Below are positions 35,325-43,552 of a DNA stretch of 64,000 nucleotides, in pieces. Position 1 is the first letter of the stretch, and each line of letters starts with the position of its first letter. The stretch lies in NCBI RefSeq assembly GCF_001661595.2, contig NZ_LYPF02000004.1, positions 1 through 64,000 on the forward strand, in the 5' to 3' direction. The DNA comes from Crocinitomix algicola. Its GTDB lineage: Bacteria > Bacteroidota > Bacteroidia > Flavobacteriales_D > Crocinitomicaceae. The notes under the pieces were generated by a model. It worked only from the letters and a program-made list of their open reading frames with translations, made no database searches and was not told where the DNA came from. Both the position numbers and the translations under genes were made by a program.

Positions 35325-35495
35325 TTAATGATCGTGTTCGTCATGATCATGGTCGCTATGGTCATGGTCGTGATCATGATCTTCATGACTTTCTTCTGTT
35401 TGCGTATTTTCTTCACCTCCACCGCATGATGGTAAAGTTGCTACACCAAAAGTTAAAACTGCCATAAGGGCAATTGTTTGAAATTTAATTTTCAT
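35325..35495 (-). CDS. Small His/Asp-rich lipoprotein
   Basis: This is a 56-residue protein from the ATG at 35495; the upstream ATG at 35528 adds residues before the signal peptide. The signal peptide ends in a lipobox (LPSCGGG). The mature part is almost only Glu, Asp and His (ESHEDHDHDHDHSDHDHDEH), a metal-chelating tail. It is placed between the efflux adaptor and the CzcN-like gene and probably buffers zinc or copper at the periplasmic face of a membrane. Confidence 0.88.
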   Translation of the reverse strand: MKIKFQTIALMAVLTFGVATLPSCGGGEENTQTEESHEDHDHDHDHSDHDHDEHDH

Positions 35496-35529
35496 ACTGT
35501 TGTTATTTATTGATTTTAGATTATACATG

Positions 35530-36711
35530 TTAATGGTTGTGTTCAGCTTCTCCTTTTTTCATTTCAGCCATCAGGCTGTAAGCATTATTCCATGCAATTA
35601 CAGTCCCTTCACTTAATGGTTCAAAAAGTTTGATTTCAACCCACCCTTCATCTTTCACACCTATAGCTATTTCAATTGGTTCAAATGCCCATTCCTCAAC
35701 TTCTTTCTCAGCTTTGAAAATGTAGTATTGCTCACCTTCTCTCACAATGGCCTCTTCAGGCAAAGCATAACTCAAGTAATCTTCTACTATGATTCTTCCT
35801 CTAACGTACATACCAGGTATCAAATGCCCTTCTTTATTGTCAATTTCGGCATGAATATGAACCGCTTTTGGATCATTTTCAAAGCTTTGACCTACAGAAT
35901 ATATGGTAGCCGACAACAATTTATCCGGTAAAGATTCAACTGAGAACTGAACTTTTTGCCCTTCTTTAACTTTGTGCACGTCTGATTCAAACACCATCAG
36001 ATCAGCATGAACATGCTCATTGTTGATGATTTCAAACATACTCGTTTCAGGATTGACATATTGACCAACCTTAACCTCTACCAGACTAATATAACCGCTA
36101 ATGGGGCTTCGGAGCGCAACGGTCTGTGACACTTTATTTTCCTGAAGACTTGAAACACTTATTCCGATTAATTGAAGTTGTGCTTCTAAACCATTCACCA
36201 CACCAACTTTTGAATTATAGTCGGCTTTGAGTTTTTGAAAATCCTTGCCGCTTGTGACCTTACCTTCATAGAGTTTTGACTGGCGTTCATACTCTTGTTC
36301 AAGAAACTGAAGATCATTCCAATTAGTTATGTATTCTGTCTGCAATTGAATAAGATTTGGGTGGGCTAAATAGGCTAATACTTGTCCTTTTTTTACCTTT
36401 TCGCCTTCAATTACTTTTATGCTTTTGACGTTGGCGCCTATAACCGCGGTAACTTCAGCTTGGTTTTGTGGTGGTACTTCTAATTCACCATTGGCTTCAA
36501 CATAGGTGCCAAGATTTCTTTGGGGTATGGTGTCAACCTTGATTCCCAGTGCATTGAATTGATCTTCTGAAAAGTGAATTTCGTCTCCATGCTCTTCTTC
36601 ACCGTGTCCATGATCGTGATCATGTTCATCTTCATGTCCGACATTTTCACTACCACCACATGCTGCCAGTAGTAAGATGAAAATTGTATAATATATAATG
36701 TTCTTTTTCAT
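35530..36711 (-). CDS. czcB: RND efflux periplasmic adaptor (CzcB-like lipoprotein)
   Basis: This 393-residue adaptor has a lipobox (LLLAACGGS), followed by a His-rich segment (HEDEHDHDHGHGEEEHGDE, about residues 26-44). Next come the lipoyl/biotin-like halves, with VEGEKVKKGQVLAYL-type and SPISGYISLVEVKVGQYV segments, and a coiled hairpin (about 125-175). Beta-barrel and membrane-proximal domains end at KKGEAEHNH. It links the inner-membrane pump to the outer membrane channel. It starts 11 bp after the pump-channel fusion gene. Confidence 0.93.
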   Translation of the reverse strand: MKKNIIYYTIFILLLAACGGSENVGHEDEHDHDHGHGEEEHGDEIHFSEDQFNALGIKVDTIPQRNLGTYVEANGELEVPPQNQAEVTAVIGANVKSIKVIEGEKVKKGQVLAYLAHPNLIQLQTEYITNWNDLQFLEQEYERQSKLYEGKVTSGKDFQKLKADYNSKVGVVNGLEAQLQLIGISVSSLQENKVSQTVALRSPISGYISLVEVKVGQYVNPETSMFEIINNEHVHADLMVFESDVHKVKEGQKVQFSVESLPDKLLSATIYSVGQSFENDPKAVHIHAEIDNKEGHLIPGMYVRGRIIVEDYLSYALPEEAIVREGEQYYIFKAEKEVEEWAFEPIEIAIGVKDEGWVEIKLFEPLSEGTVIAWNNAYSLMAEMKKGEAEHNH

Positions 36712-36722
36712 GTCTGATATTT

Positions 36723-39700
36723 TTATTGTCCCAACAAATAAGCCATGCAGATGGCCGCTTCATTGTAATTTTTTATTGCAATTATGTAGTCTTTTTTTAC
36801 TTGAATTCCGCGTTCAAGAATTTGGATATAGTTGATAAAATCAATGTTACCACTTTCATAACTCTGTTGTGCATTACTGATCATCAAATCAGCTTGGGGC
36901 AATCCTGTCTCCTCATAATAAGAGAGGTTTTGCATTTCTCTTAGTAGTTGCTGTAACTGAATTTGATATTGATTGTTTATTGAAATGAAATAACCGTCAG
37001 AATTGATTTGAGCATTCTCCATTTCAATTTTGGCCATTTTGATGTTTGATCTGTATGAACCAAAGAACAACGGAATAGTAACACCAAATTCAACTCCTGA
37101 GAATCGATCACCAATTGTACCAATAGAGCCTGATTGCGTTGGCGTACCAATAAGTGATTGATTGAAATACCCTATTGACAGATCAGGCAGTATTCGAGCT
37201 TTGTTGGTTTTGATTTCTGCGTTTGCTATTTCTACGTGTTGATTTGTATAGGCTAAAAAAGGATTGTTGGCCAATAGAGAACTGTCCTGTAAATAAGCCA
37301 TTTCCATCTTAACCAATTCATCAGGCATAAAACTCAAACCGGTTGAATCATTGAGTAAAATACTGATCTCTCTTTGCTGAATTAGAATATCCGCCTTTAG
37401 GATGCTTAGCGAATTTCTGATTTCTAAAAGTTTGGATTCAGCAGTTACTTTTTCCAGAAGATTTGTTGCTTCTACTTCATATCTGAGCTGAGCTGCTTCA
37501 ACAAATCGTGCCATCAATGAATCTTCATAAACCAATAGCTTTTTATATTCATTACGGTAGGTAAGTTGGTTCCATTCTTTTCTAATCAACCACTTTAGTT
37601 TATTTCGTACTACTTCCAACTCTAGCTCTGAACCAACGATTTCTTCCTTCGCTAAATTCCATTGAGCGGTATACACAGTAGGAAATTCAAAATCTTGAGA
37701 TAGGCTAAAACCAAAATCTCTTTCAGCACTATTGTATTGCCCATACTGTCCATTGAAATTGGTTTTTCCAGGATTGAATGCTCCCTTTTTATTCTGTTGA
37801 CTCAATTTGATTTGATTTTCGGCCAACTTTACGTCATTGTTGTTTTGAAAGCCTATTTCAATGGCTTGGTCAACATCAGTGATGACACTATCAGTTTGAC
37901 TGTTTCCATGAAAAGGCATCATGAATAATCCAGTAATGATTAATACCGTAGCCAGACTACTATTAAGTTTAAGATTCTTGCGATTACTCATTTGTTCTGT
38001 CCATTTATAAAGTATAGGTAATACAAATAGTGTAAGGAAAGTTGCTGTGATCATTCCTCCGATTACAACTGTGGCCAATGGTTGTTGAACCTCGGCTCCA
38101 GCAGAGGTAGATATGGCCATAGGTAAAAAGCCAAGGATATCAGTTAAAGCAGTTAAGAGAATTGGTCTGATTCTTCGTTTTGCACCTAATTTGATTCGTT
38201 CATTTAAATCGTTTACTCCTTCATCTTTTAGCTCATTCCACCCACTGATGAGCACTAATCCGTTCAACACAGCTACGCCGAATAATACGATAAAGCCTAC
38301 ACCAGCTGAAATACTGAATGGCATTCCACGCATCCACAAAAAGAACACACCTCCAATTGCAGCTAAAGGAATTGCCATATAGATCATTAATGATTGTTTG
38401 AATGATTTTAGAGCAAAAAGTATTAAAATGAAGATCAGTCCTAAAGCAATGGGAACGACTATTTGTAGCCTTGCACTTGCTCGTTCTAAGTTCTCAAATG
38501 CGCCACCATATCGGATATAATACCCAGGAGGTAGGGTTAATTCCTTATCGAGCTTTTGCTTAATCTCTTCAACCAAAGATTTAACGTCTCTTCCTCTCAC
38601 GTTGATTCCAACATACGACCTTCTGTTAGTATTATCTCTACTGATTTGCATTGGCCCTGATTGATAGCTGATATCTGCTATTTCTTTCATTGGAATTTGA
38701 GATCCATTAGAAGTGGTCACATAAAGGTTATTGATGTCATCTATACTTTGCCTGTGTTCTTCATCTAATCTCACAACAAGATCAAATCTCTTTTCCCCTT
38801 CAAAGATTACTCCTGCTGTTCCTCCGGCAAAAGCGGTTTGTATGAGACTATTCAATTCATTGATTTGTAATCCGTATTGAGCCACTTTAGCTCTATTGTA
38901 ATGAACTGTGATCTGAGGTAGGCCACTCGTGGCTTCTACTTTCATATCTCCAATTCCATCAATACCGGCTATGATCTTACCTATTTCTTCTACTTTTTCT
39001 GAAAGGATATCAAGGTCATCACCGTACAGTTTAATTGCAACATCTTCTCGAACCCCTGTAATTAGCTCATTGAATCGCATTTCAATAGGCTGTGTAAACT
39101 CATAATTCACACCGGGTACTTCTTCCAATCGTTCTTTCATCATGTCAATCAATTCTGACTTTGATCTACCGGTTTCCCATTCGTCTTCAGGATGAAGGAT
39201 CACAAAGACATCAGCAATATCCATGGGCATTGGGTCCGTTGGAACATCAGCCACACCAATTCTGCTGTAAATGTGTTTCACTTCAGGGAATTCATCCATG
39301 ACGATCTGTTCTATCTTGGTGGTTGTTTCGATAGTTTCAGATAATGAAGAACCTGGTTTTAGTATGGCATGGAATGCAATGTCACCCTCATCCAATTGAG
39401 GGATAAATTCACCACCCATTTTACTGAAAGTGAATACTGTAAACGCAAGTAGAGCTATAGCTCCTAATACCACCCATCTGCCAACTTTAAGAACACCAGT
39501 TAAGGCCTTTTCATAGATTCGCTCAAAAAACTCAACTAGTTTGTCTCCCCATGATTTTTTCTTGGTTCCTGCTCTTAAAAACCATGCTGACATCATTGGC
39601 ACATATGTAAGACAGAGGATCATTACACCAATCATGGCAAACATGAATGTTAGTGCCATAGGTTTGAACATCTTACCTTCAACACCTTGTAAAGCCAGAA

Positions 39701-41087
39701 TTGGAATAAACACAATTAGAATGATCAACTGTCCAAAAAAGGCAGAATTCATCATCTTACTAGCAGACTTCTCAGCTATTTCATCACGTTCTTCCGCTTT
39801 TATTTTTTGACCTTTTAAGAGCTTGCCATGCATTAAGAAAACTGTACCCTCAACTATAATTACGGCTCCATCCACAATGATCCCAAAATCAATGGCACCT
39901 AAACTCATAAGGTTTGCCCATACCCCAAAAGCGTGCATGAGTATAAATGCGAATAAGAGGGATAATGGAATGGTTGAAGCTACAATCAATCCACCTCTCC
40001 AGTTACCCAACAGAAATACCAGAACAAAGATCACGATCAATGCTCCTTCAATTAGATTTTGACTTACGGTACCAGTAGTTTTGGCAATTAAATCACTTCT
40101 ATCTAAAAATGGCTCAATATGGACCCCTTCGGGAAGAGATTTTTGGATTTCATCCACTCGCTCTTTTACAGCCTTAATTACATCATTTGAATTGGCTCCT
40201 TTCAGCATTAGTATCATCCCTCCAACAGCTTCCCCTTCACCATCTTTGGTGAATGCGCCGTACTTGATGGCTTTTCCAAAATGAACAGTTGCCACATCCT
40301 TAATCGTGATTGGAATTCCATTGACATTCTTGATGACGATATGCTCAATATCTTCAAGTGTTCTGGCTAATCCTTCTCCTCTAATGAAATTGGCGTAATG
40401 ATCCTTTTCAATATATGCTCCACCAGTATTTTGATTATTAGCTTCTAAGGCACTGAATACTTCAAGCATGGTTACATCCATTCGCCTAAGCTTGTCAGGA
40501 TCAACAGCAACTTCGTATTGCTTAACGTCACCACCAAAAGCATTGACTTCTACGACACCTGGCACCATTGACATTTGTCGTTTGACGATCCAATCCTGAA
40601 CGGTTCTTAGGTCAGCTGGCGAGTAATCATCTTTGTATTCTTCATCAACTTCAAGGGTATATTGATAGATTTCACCCAAGCCTGTTGAGATTGGCCCCAT
40701 CTCAGGTTCACCAAATTCAGAAGGAATGTCATTCTTTACTTCATTTAGCTTTTCAGACACCAATTGCCTTGGTAAATAGGTGCCCATATTATCCTCAAAG
40801 ACAATGGTGACCACAGAGAGGCCAAATCTTGAAATAGACCTGATTTCAACTACACCCGGCAGGTTAGACATAGCAATTTCTACTGGATAAGTCACAAACT
40901 GCTCAATGTCTTCTGTTCCCAAGTTCGGCGCTTGAGTGATGACTTGTACCTGATTATTAGTGATGTCAGGAACGGCATCAAGTGGTACTTTGGTCATACT
41001 CCAAATTCCACCTACTATTAACGCAACCGTCATCAGGCCGATTAATAGCTTATTCTTTATTGAAAAATTTATTATTCGATTGATCAT
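36723..41087 (-). CDS. czcA: Heavy-metal RND pump fused to a TolC-like outer-membrane channel (CzcA-CzcC fusion)
   Basis: A 1454-residue fusion. Residues 1 to about 1030 form a complete HME-RND pump, with the proton-relay motif FGIIVDGAVIIVEG near residue 400, porter domains and C-terminal helices ending VLPILYKWTEQM. A hydrophobic signal-like segment follows (LATVLIITGLFMMPFHGNSQ, about 1045-1065). Residues about 1070-1454 form an outer membrane efflux protein (DVDQAIEIGFQNNNDVKLAE ... YNEAAICMAYLLGQ). The fused arrangement recurs in Bacteroidota; how the channel part reaches the outer membrane, perhaps after cleavage, is unknown. It probably exports Zn, Co or Cd. Confidence 0.93.
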   Translation of the reverse strand: MINRIINFSIKNKLLIGLMTVALIVGGIWSMTKVPLDAVPDITNNQVQVITQAPNLGTEDIEQFVTYPVEIAMSNLPGVVEIRSISRFGLSVVTIVFEDNMGTYLPRQLVSEKLNEVKNDIPSEFGEPEMGPISTGLGEIYQYTLEVDEEYKDDYSPADLRTVQDWIVKRQMSMVPGVVEVNAFGGDVKQYEVAVDPDKLRRMDVTMLEVFSALEANNQNTGGAYIEKDHYANFIRGEGLARTLEDIEHIVIKNVNGIPITIKDVATVHFGKAIKYGAFTKDGEGEAVGGMILMLKGANSNDVIKAVKERVDEIQKSLPEGVHIEPFLDRSDLIAKTTGTVSQNLIEGALIVIFVLVFLLGNWRGGLIVASTIPLSLLFAFILMHAFGVWANLMSLGAIDFGIIVDGAVIIVEGTVFLMHGKLLKGQKIKAEERDEIAEKSASKMMNSAFFGQLIILIVFIPILALQGVEGKMFKPMALTFMFAMIGVMILCLTYVPMMSAWFLRAGTKKKSWGDKLVEFFERIYEKALTGVLKVGRWVVLGAIALLAFTVFTFSKMGGEFIPQLDEGDIAFHAILKPGSSLSETIETTTKIEQIVMDEFPEVKHIYSRIGVADVPTDPMPMDIADVFVILHPEDEWETGRSKSELIDMMKERLEEVPGVNYEFTQPIEMRFNELITGVREDVAIKLYGDDLDILSEKVEEIGKIIAGIDGIGDMKVEATSGLPQITVHYNRAKVAQYGLQINELNSLIQTAFAGGTAGVIFEGEKRFDLVVRLDEEHRQSIDDINNLYVTTSNGSQIPMKEIADISYQSGPMQISRDNTNRRSYVGINVRGRDVKSLVEEIKQKLDKELTLPPGYYIRYGGAFENLERASARLQIVVPIALGLIFILILFALKSFKQSLMIYMAIPLAAIGGVFFLWMRGMPFSISAGVGFIVLFGVAVLNGLVLISGWNELKDEGVNDLNERIKLGAKRRIRPILLTALTDILGFLPMAISTSAGAEVQQPLATVVIGGMITATFLTLFVLPILYKWTEQMSNRKNLKLNSSLATVLIITGLFMMPFHGNSQTDSVITDVDQAIEIGFQNNNDVKLAENQIKLSQQNKKGAFNPGKTNFNGQYGQYNSAERDFGFSLSQDFEFPTVYTAQWNLAKEEIVGSELELEVVRNKLKWLIRKEWNQLTYRNEYKKLLVYEDSLMARFVEAAQLRYEVEATNLLEKVTAESKLLEIRNSLSILKADILIQQREISILLNDSTGLSFMPDELVKMEMAYLQDSSLLANNPFLAYTNQHVEIANAEIKTNKARILPDLSIGYFNQSLIGTPTQSGSIGTIGDRFSGVEFGVTIPLFFGSYRSNIKMAKIEMENAQINSDGYFISINNQYQIQLQQLLREMQNLSYYEETGLPQADLMISNAQQSYESGNIDFINYIQILERGIQVKKDYIIAIKNYNEAAICMAYLLGQ

Positions 41088-41090
41088 AAG

Positions 41091-41208
41091 ATTTTATTCT
41101 TGTTCAACATGATCCTGCTGAAGCGCAGGAAATAACCTTAACATCCAATGTTGATCAGCACTGAACGTTCTAACAAAGTTCACTAAGAACTCTTAGCAAG
41201 AATAAAAT
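41091..41208 (-). promoter_or_regulatory. Inverted repeat sequestering the start region of the Czc pump gene
   Basis: On the transcribed strand ATTTTATTCTTG lies in the last codons of the upstream gene, and CAAGAATAAAAT lies 3 bases before the czcA ATG. The 12-bp arms are perfectly complementary. Between them are smaller helices (CAACAT/ATGTTG and CCTGC/GCAGG). Pairing would mask the ribosome-binding region of czcA and could couple its translation to passage of ribosomes through the upstream gene. The regulatory role is inferred from structure only. Confidence 0.55.
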
Positions 41209-41675
41209 GGAGGTCCCCTTTGAGGTAAAGTAAAAAGATAGGCTTGACTGTCAAATCGAATAGGTGGCCCATTGACACGATTTGAAGTAGTCGATATTTT
41301 TTGACCAATTAGTTCATATTCTAAGAAGATGGTAAAATCTGAAGTTTGGTCATTATCTTGTTGCAGTGAATTTTTAAACTGAACATTTTCTTGACTTACT
41401 GTATGCTCAGCATGACATCCGGAGCCATGATGCTCCAAATCACTAAATAGACAAACTAAGTAGTCCATCCATCCCTCGTCAAAATGATCCCCATGTGAAA
41501 CATGGTCATGCCCATCTAATGCCAAATCATCATGATCATGCTGGTGGTGTTCATGATTGTGTTCATGCTTTTCTTCAATACCATTACAATTGACCTCGCA
41601 GTGAGGGATCAAAGAATGCCCATACCCTAATAAATAGGTAAAAAGCAATGTGACTGATATGACAGATTTCAACAT
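41193..41675 (-). CDS. Small secreted His/Cys-rich protein leading the Czc operon
   Basis: This is a 160-residue protein from the ATG at 41675; the ATG at 41705 is disfavoured because it precedes the signal peptide. A signal segment (MLKSVISVTLLFTYLLGYGH) is followed by a cysteine pair (PHCEVNCNG) and a His/Asp cluster (EKHEHNHEHHQHDHDD, about residues 35-50). The C-terminus ends RGPPFYSC. The composition points to periplasmic or envelope metal binding. It resembles the HYC_CC_PP protein that opens the Cus-like operon in size, export and proline-rich end. It precedes czcA by 105 bp. Confidence 0.8.
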   Translation of the reverse strand: MLKSVISVTLLFTYLLGYGHSLIPHCEVNCNGIEEKHEHNHEHHQHDHDDLALDGHDHVSHGDHFDEGWMDYLVCLFSDLEHHGSGCHAEHTVSQENVQFKNSLQQDNDQTSDFTIFLEYELIGQKISTTSNRVNGPPIRFDSQAYLFTLPQRGPPFYSC

Positions 41676-41686
41676 ATTCACTGATA

Positions 41687-41694
41687 CAAAGGTA
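41687..41694 (-). promoter_or_regulatory. Promoter element TACCTTTG for the Czc operon
   Basis: The minus-strand sequence TACCTTTGTATC fits the Bacteroidota minus-7 element and is 11 bases from the ATG at 41675, giving a very short leader. No good TTG minus-33 box at the standard distance is visible. Confidence 0.5.
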
Positions 41695-41751
41695 GAAATT
41701 ATCAATTAATAGAATTCTGGATTAATCAAAATGTGAATTAAATAAACTATT

Positions 41752-42771
41752 TCACTCAAAAGGATTTGAAAAGGCAGGGTTAGTAATGAATTCGTAATCT
41801 GTCAAACATTCCAAAAAGCGGATTAAATCTTTCCGCTCTCTTTTTGATAACTGAAACGGTTTGATTTTTTCACTTTTATTAAGATGAGACTTACCTCCAC
41901 TCTCATAATGCATAATAACCTCTTCCAGTGTTGCTATGCTTCCATCATGCATATAAGGAGCTGTTAATGCAATATTTCTTAATGTAGGAACTTTGAATAT
42001 TGCTCGATCCGCCTCTATTTTTGTTGCACGTTGTCTTCCTGAATCAGCATAAACTTCATATAGTCCATTATTTTGAACGCTAAAGTCCGTAAAATTGAAT
42101 CCTGAATGACATTCAACACAATTGAGTTCATTGAAAAATAAATTCATTCCGCGTTTTTCGGAACGATTCATTACATTATTTTTCTGATAAACCTGTTGAT
42201 CATACTTTGAATTTCCACTGATCAGTGTCCGTTCAAATGAGGAGATAGCACGTGTAATAACATAAGGATCAGGCAGACGCTCATAGGCTTCCACACTCAT
42301 TCTAACATAAAGACTATCTTTTTTTAGCTTTTCAGCAATATCGACTATATTAGAATTGAACTCAGCATGCTCTTGAATCGGAACAAGGACTTGCATTTCC
42401 AGTGTTTTTAAAAAACCGTCAAACAAAAGTGTTGGATTATATCCCACATTGGCTAGTGTTGGGGCGTTTCGCATACCCAAGCGGCCTTCTACTCCAGGAC
42501 TTATCACTTTATTGTCAGCAAAGGCAAGTGTCTGATTGTGGCAACTTGCACATGAAACAGTACTGTCCACAGACAGAATAGGATCATAAAAAAGCATTCT
42601 TCCCAGTTCAACACGAGTTTGAGTTAATGCATTTCCTTCAGGGAATTCGAGTTCGGGAAATCCTACTGGAATATCAACTTCATAAACTGAAATAGGGTTT
42701 TTAGTAGCATTAAATGCCACAAAAAAACCACTTAAAAGGACTAAAGACCCTATAATCAACACTCCTCTCAT
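41752..42771 (-). CDS. Di-heme cytochrome c peroxidase family protein (MauG/CcpA-like)
   Basis: A 339-residue exported protein with an N-terminal anchor (about residues 4-22). It has two CxxCH haem sites, SCASCHNQ (about residues 76-83) and NCVECHSG (about 208-215), plus the family block TLRNIALTAPYMHDGS (about 261-276). It is the final gene of the Cus-like operon. It may reduce hydrogen peroxide or, as MauG and MbnH do, oxidise a protein residue. Compare the paralogue at 52764. Confidence 0.93.
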   Translation of the reverse strand: MRGVLIIGSLVLLSGFFVAFNATKNPISVYEVDIPVGFPELEFPEGNALTQTRVELGRMLFYDPILSVDSTVSCASCHNQTLAFADNKVISPGVEGRLGMRNAPTLANVGYNPTLLFDGFLKTLEMQVLVPIQEHAEFNSNIVDIAEKLKKDSLYVRMSVEAYERLPDPYVITRAISSFERTLISGNSKYDQQVYQKNNVMNRSEKRGMNLFFNELNCVECHSGFNFTDFSVQNNGLYEVYADSGRQRATKIEADRAIFKVPTLRNIALTAPYMHDGSIATLEEVIMHYESGGKSHLNKSEKIKPFQLSKRERKDLIRFLECLTDYEFITNPAFSNPFE

Positions 42772-42772
42772 C

Positions 42773-43552
42773 TTATTTATTAATAATTATAATTGGCAAA
42801 TGCATTTCGTTTAGGCTTTTCAAATTGACTTTGCACTGCTCCTCGGTAATAATTAAATCGCCTCCCCTTAAATTAGCAAAATCTTCAACACCTTTCAATC
42901 GACAATCCGAATTGAAGATTGATATACTCGTTTTTCGAAAACCATTTTGCGTGATTACCCTTTTCATATTTTCGATACTGATTTTAGAATTCTCACGAGT
43001 TTCATTGGTATCAATAAATACCAAATTGAGATTAAAATCAATAGTATCAATCAAGTTATTAACCAATGAGACACATTGCGGTAGTAATGTATGGAAGTCG
43101 GAAGATAACACAACATCTTCAATGTTTTTGACCTTGAATTCATTACCTACGATTAATTTTACAGGGGTAAATTCGCATAAAAAATCAAGAATATCCGTGT
43201 TGTCCACTTCAAACATTTTTCGATCCGTAATAACAAGGGTATCTACGTTATGTGTATTTTCTGTTGACCGTTCTTCCTGATCATAAAGAAGATATGCTTT
43301 TCGCGCAGCCACTTTTTCTGCTCGAATCTCCATAAGCAAATGATCCATGACTAGACGGGCCTCGTTCATATCTCGTTTGGCTTGTGGGTGACTATCTCTT
43401 ACCGTTCTGCCTAAACTTTCCCAATTTTGGGGAGCTGTAACAAAATGATACAAGGTAATCTCCAACTGGAGTATTTGTGCCATTTGAATGGCTGCTTGAA
43501 TGATGATTTCATTATTTGTCGATTTACTAATCAACACCGCTATTCTTTTCAT
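42773..43552 (-). CDS. Universal stress protein-like protein, divergent
   Basis: A 259-residue two-module protein. It starts MKRIAVLISKSTNNEIIIQAAI, as Usp domains do. A second module begins around residue 135 (VKNIEDVVLSSDFHTLLPQC). The ATP-binding G-x2-G-x9-G(S/T) motif is not clear, so nucleotide binding is doubtful. It overlaps the adaptor gene by 4 bp and is followed by the peroxidase gene after 1 bp. Its role in metal stress is inferred only from the operon. Confidence 0.7.
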   Translation of the reverse strand: MKRIAVLISKSTNNEIIIQAAIQMAQILQLEITLYHFVTAPQNWESLGRTVRDSHPQAKRDMNEARLVMDHLLMEIRAEKVAARKAYLLYDQEERSTENTHNVDTLVITDRKMFEVDNTDILDFLCEFTPVKLIVGNEFKVKNIEDVVLSSDFHTLLPQCVSLVNNLIDTIDFNLNLVFIDTNETRENSKISIENMKRVITQNGFRKTSISIFNSDCRLKGVEDFANLRGGDLIITEEQCKVNLKSLNEMHLPIIIINK

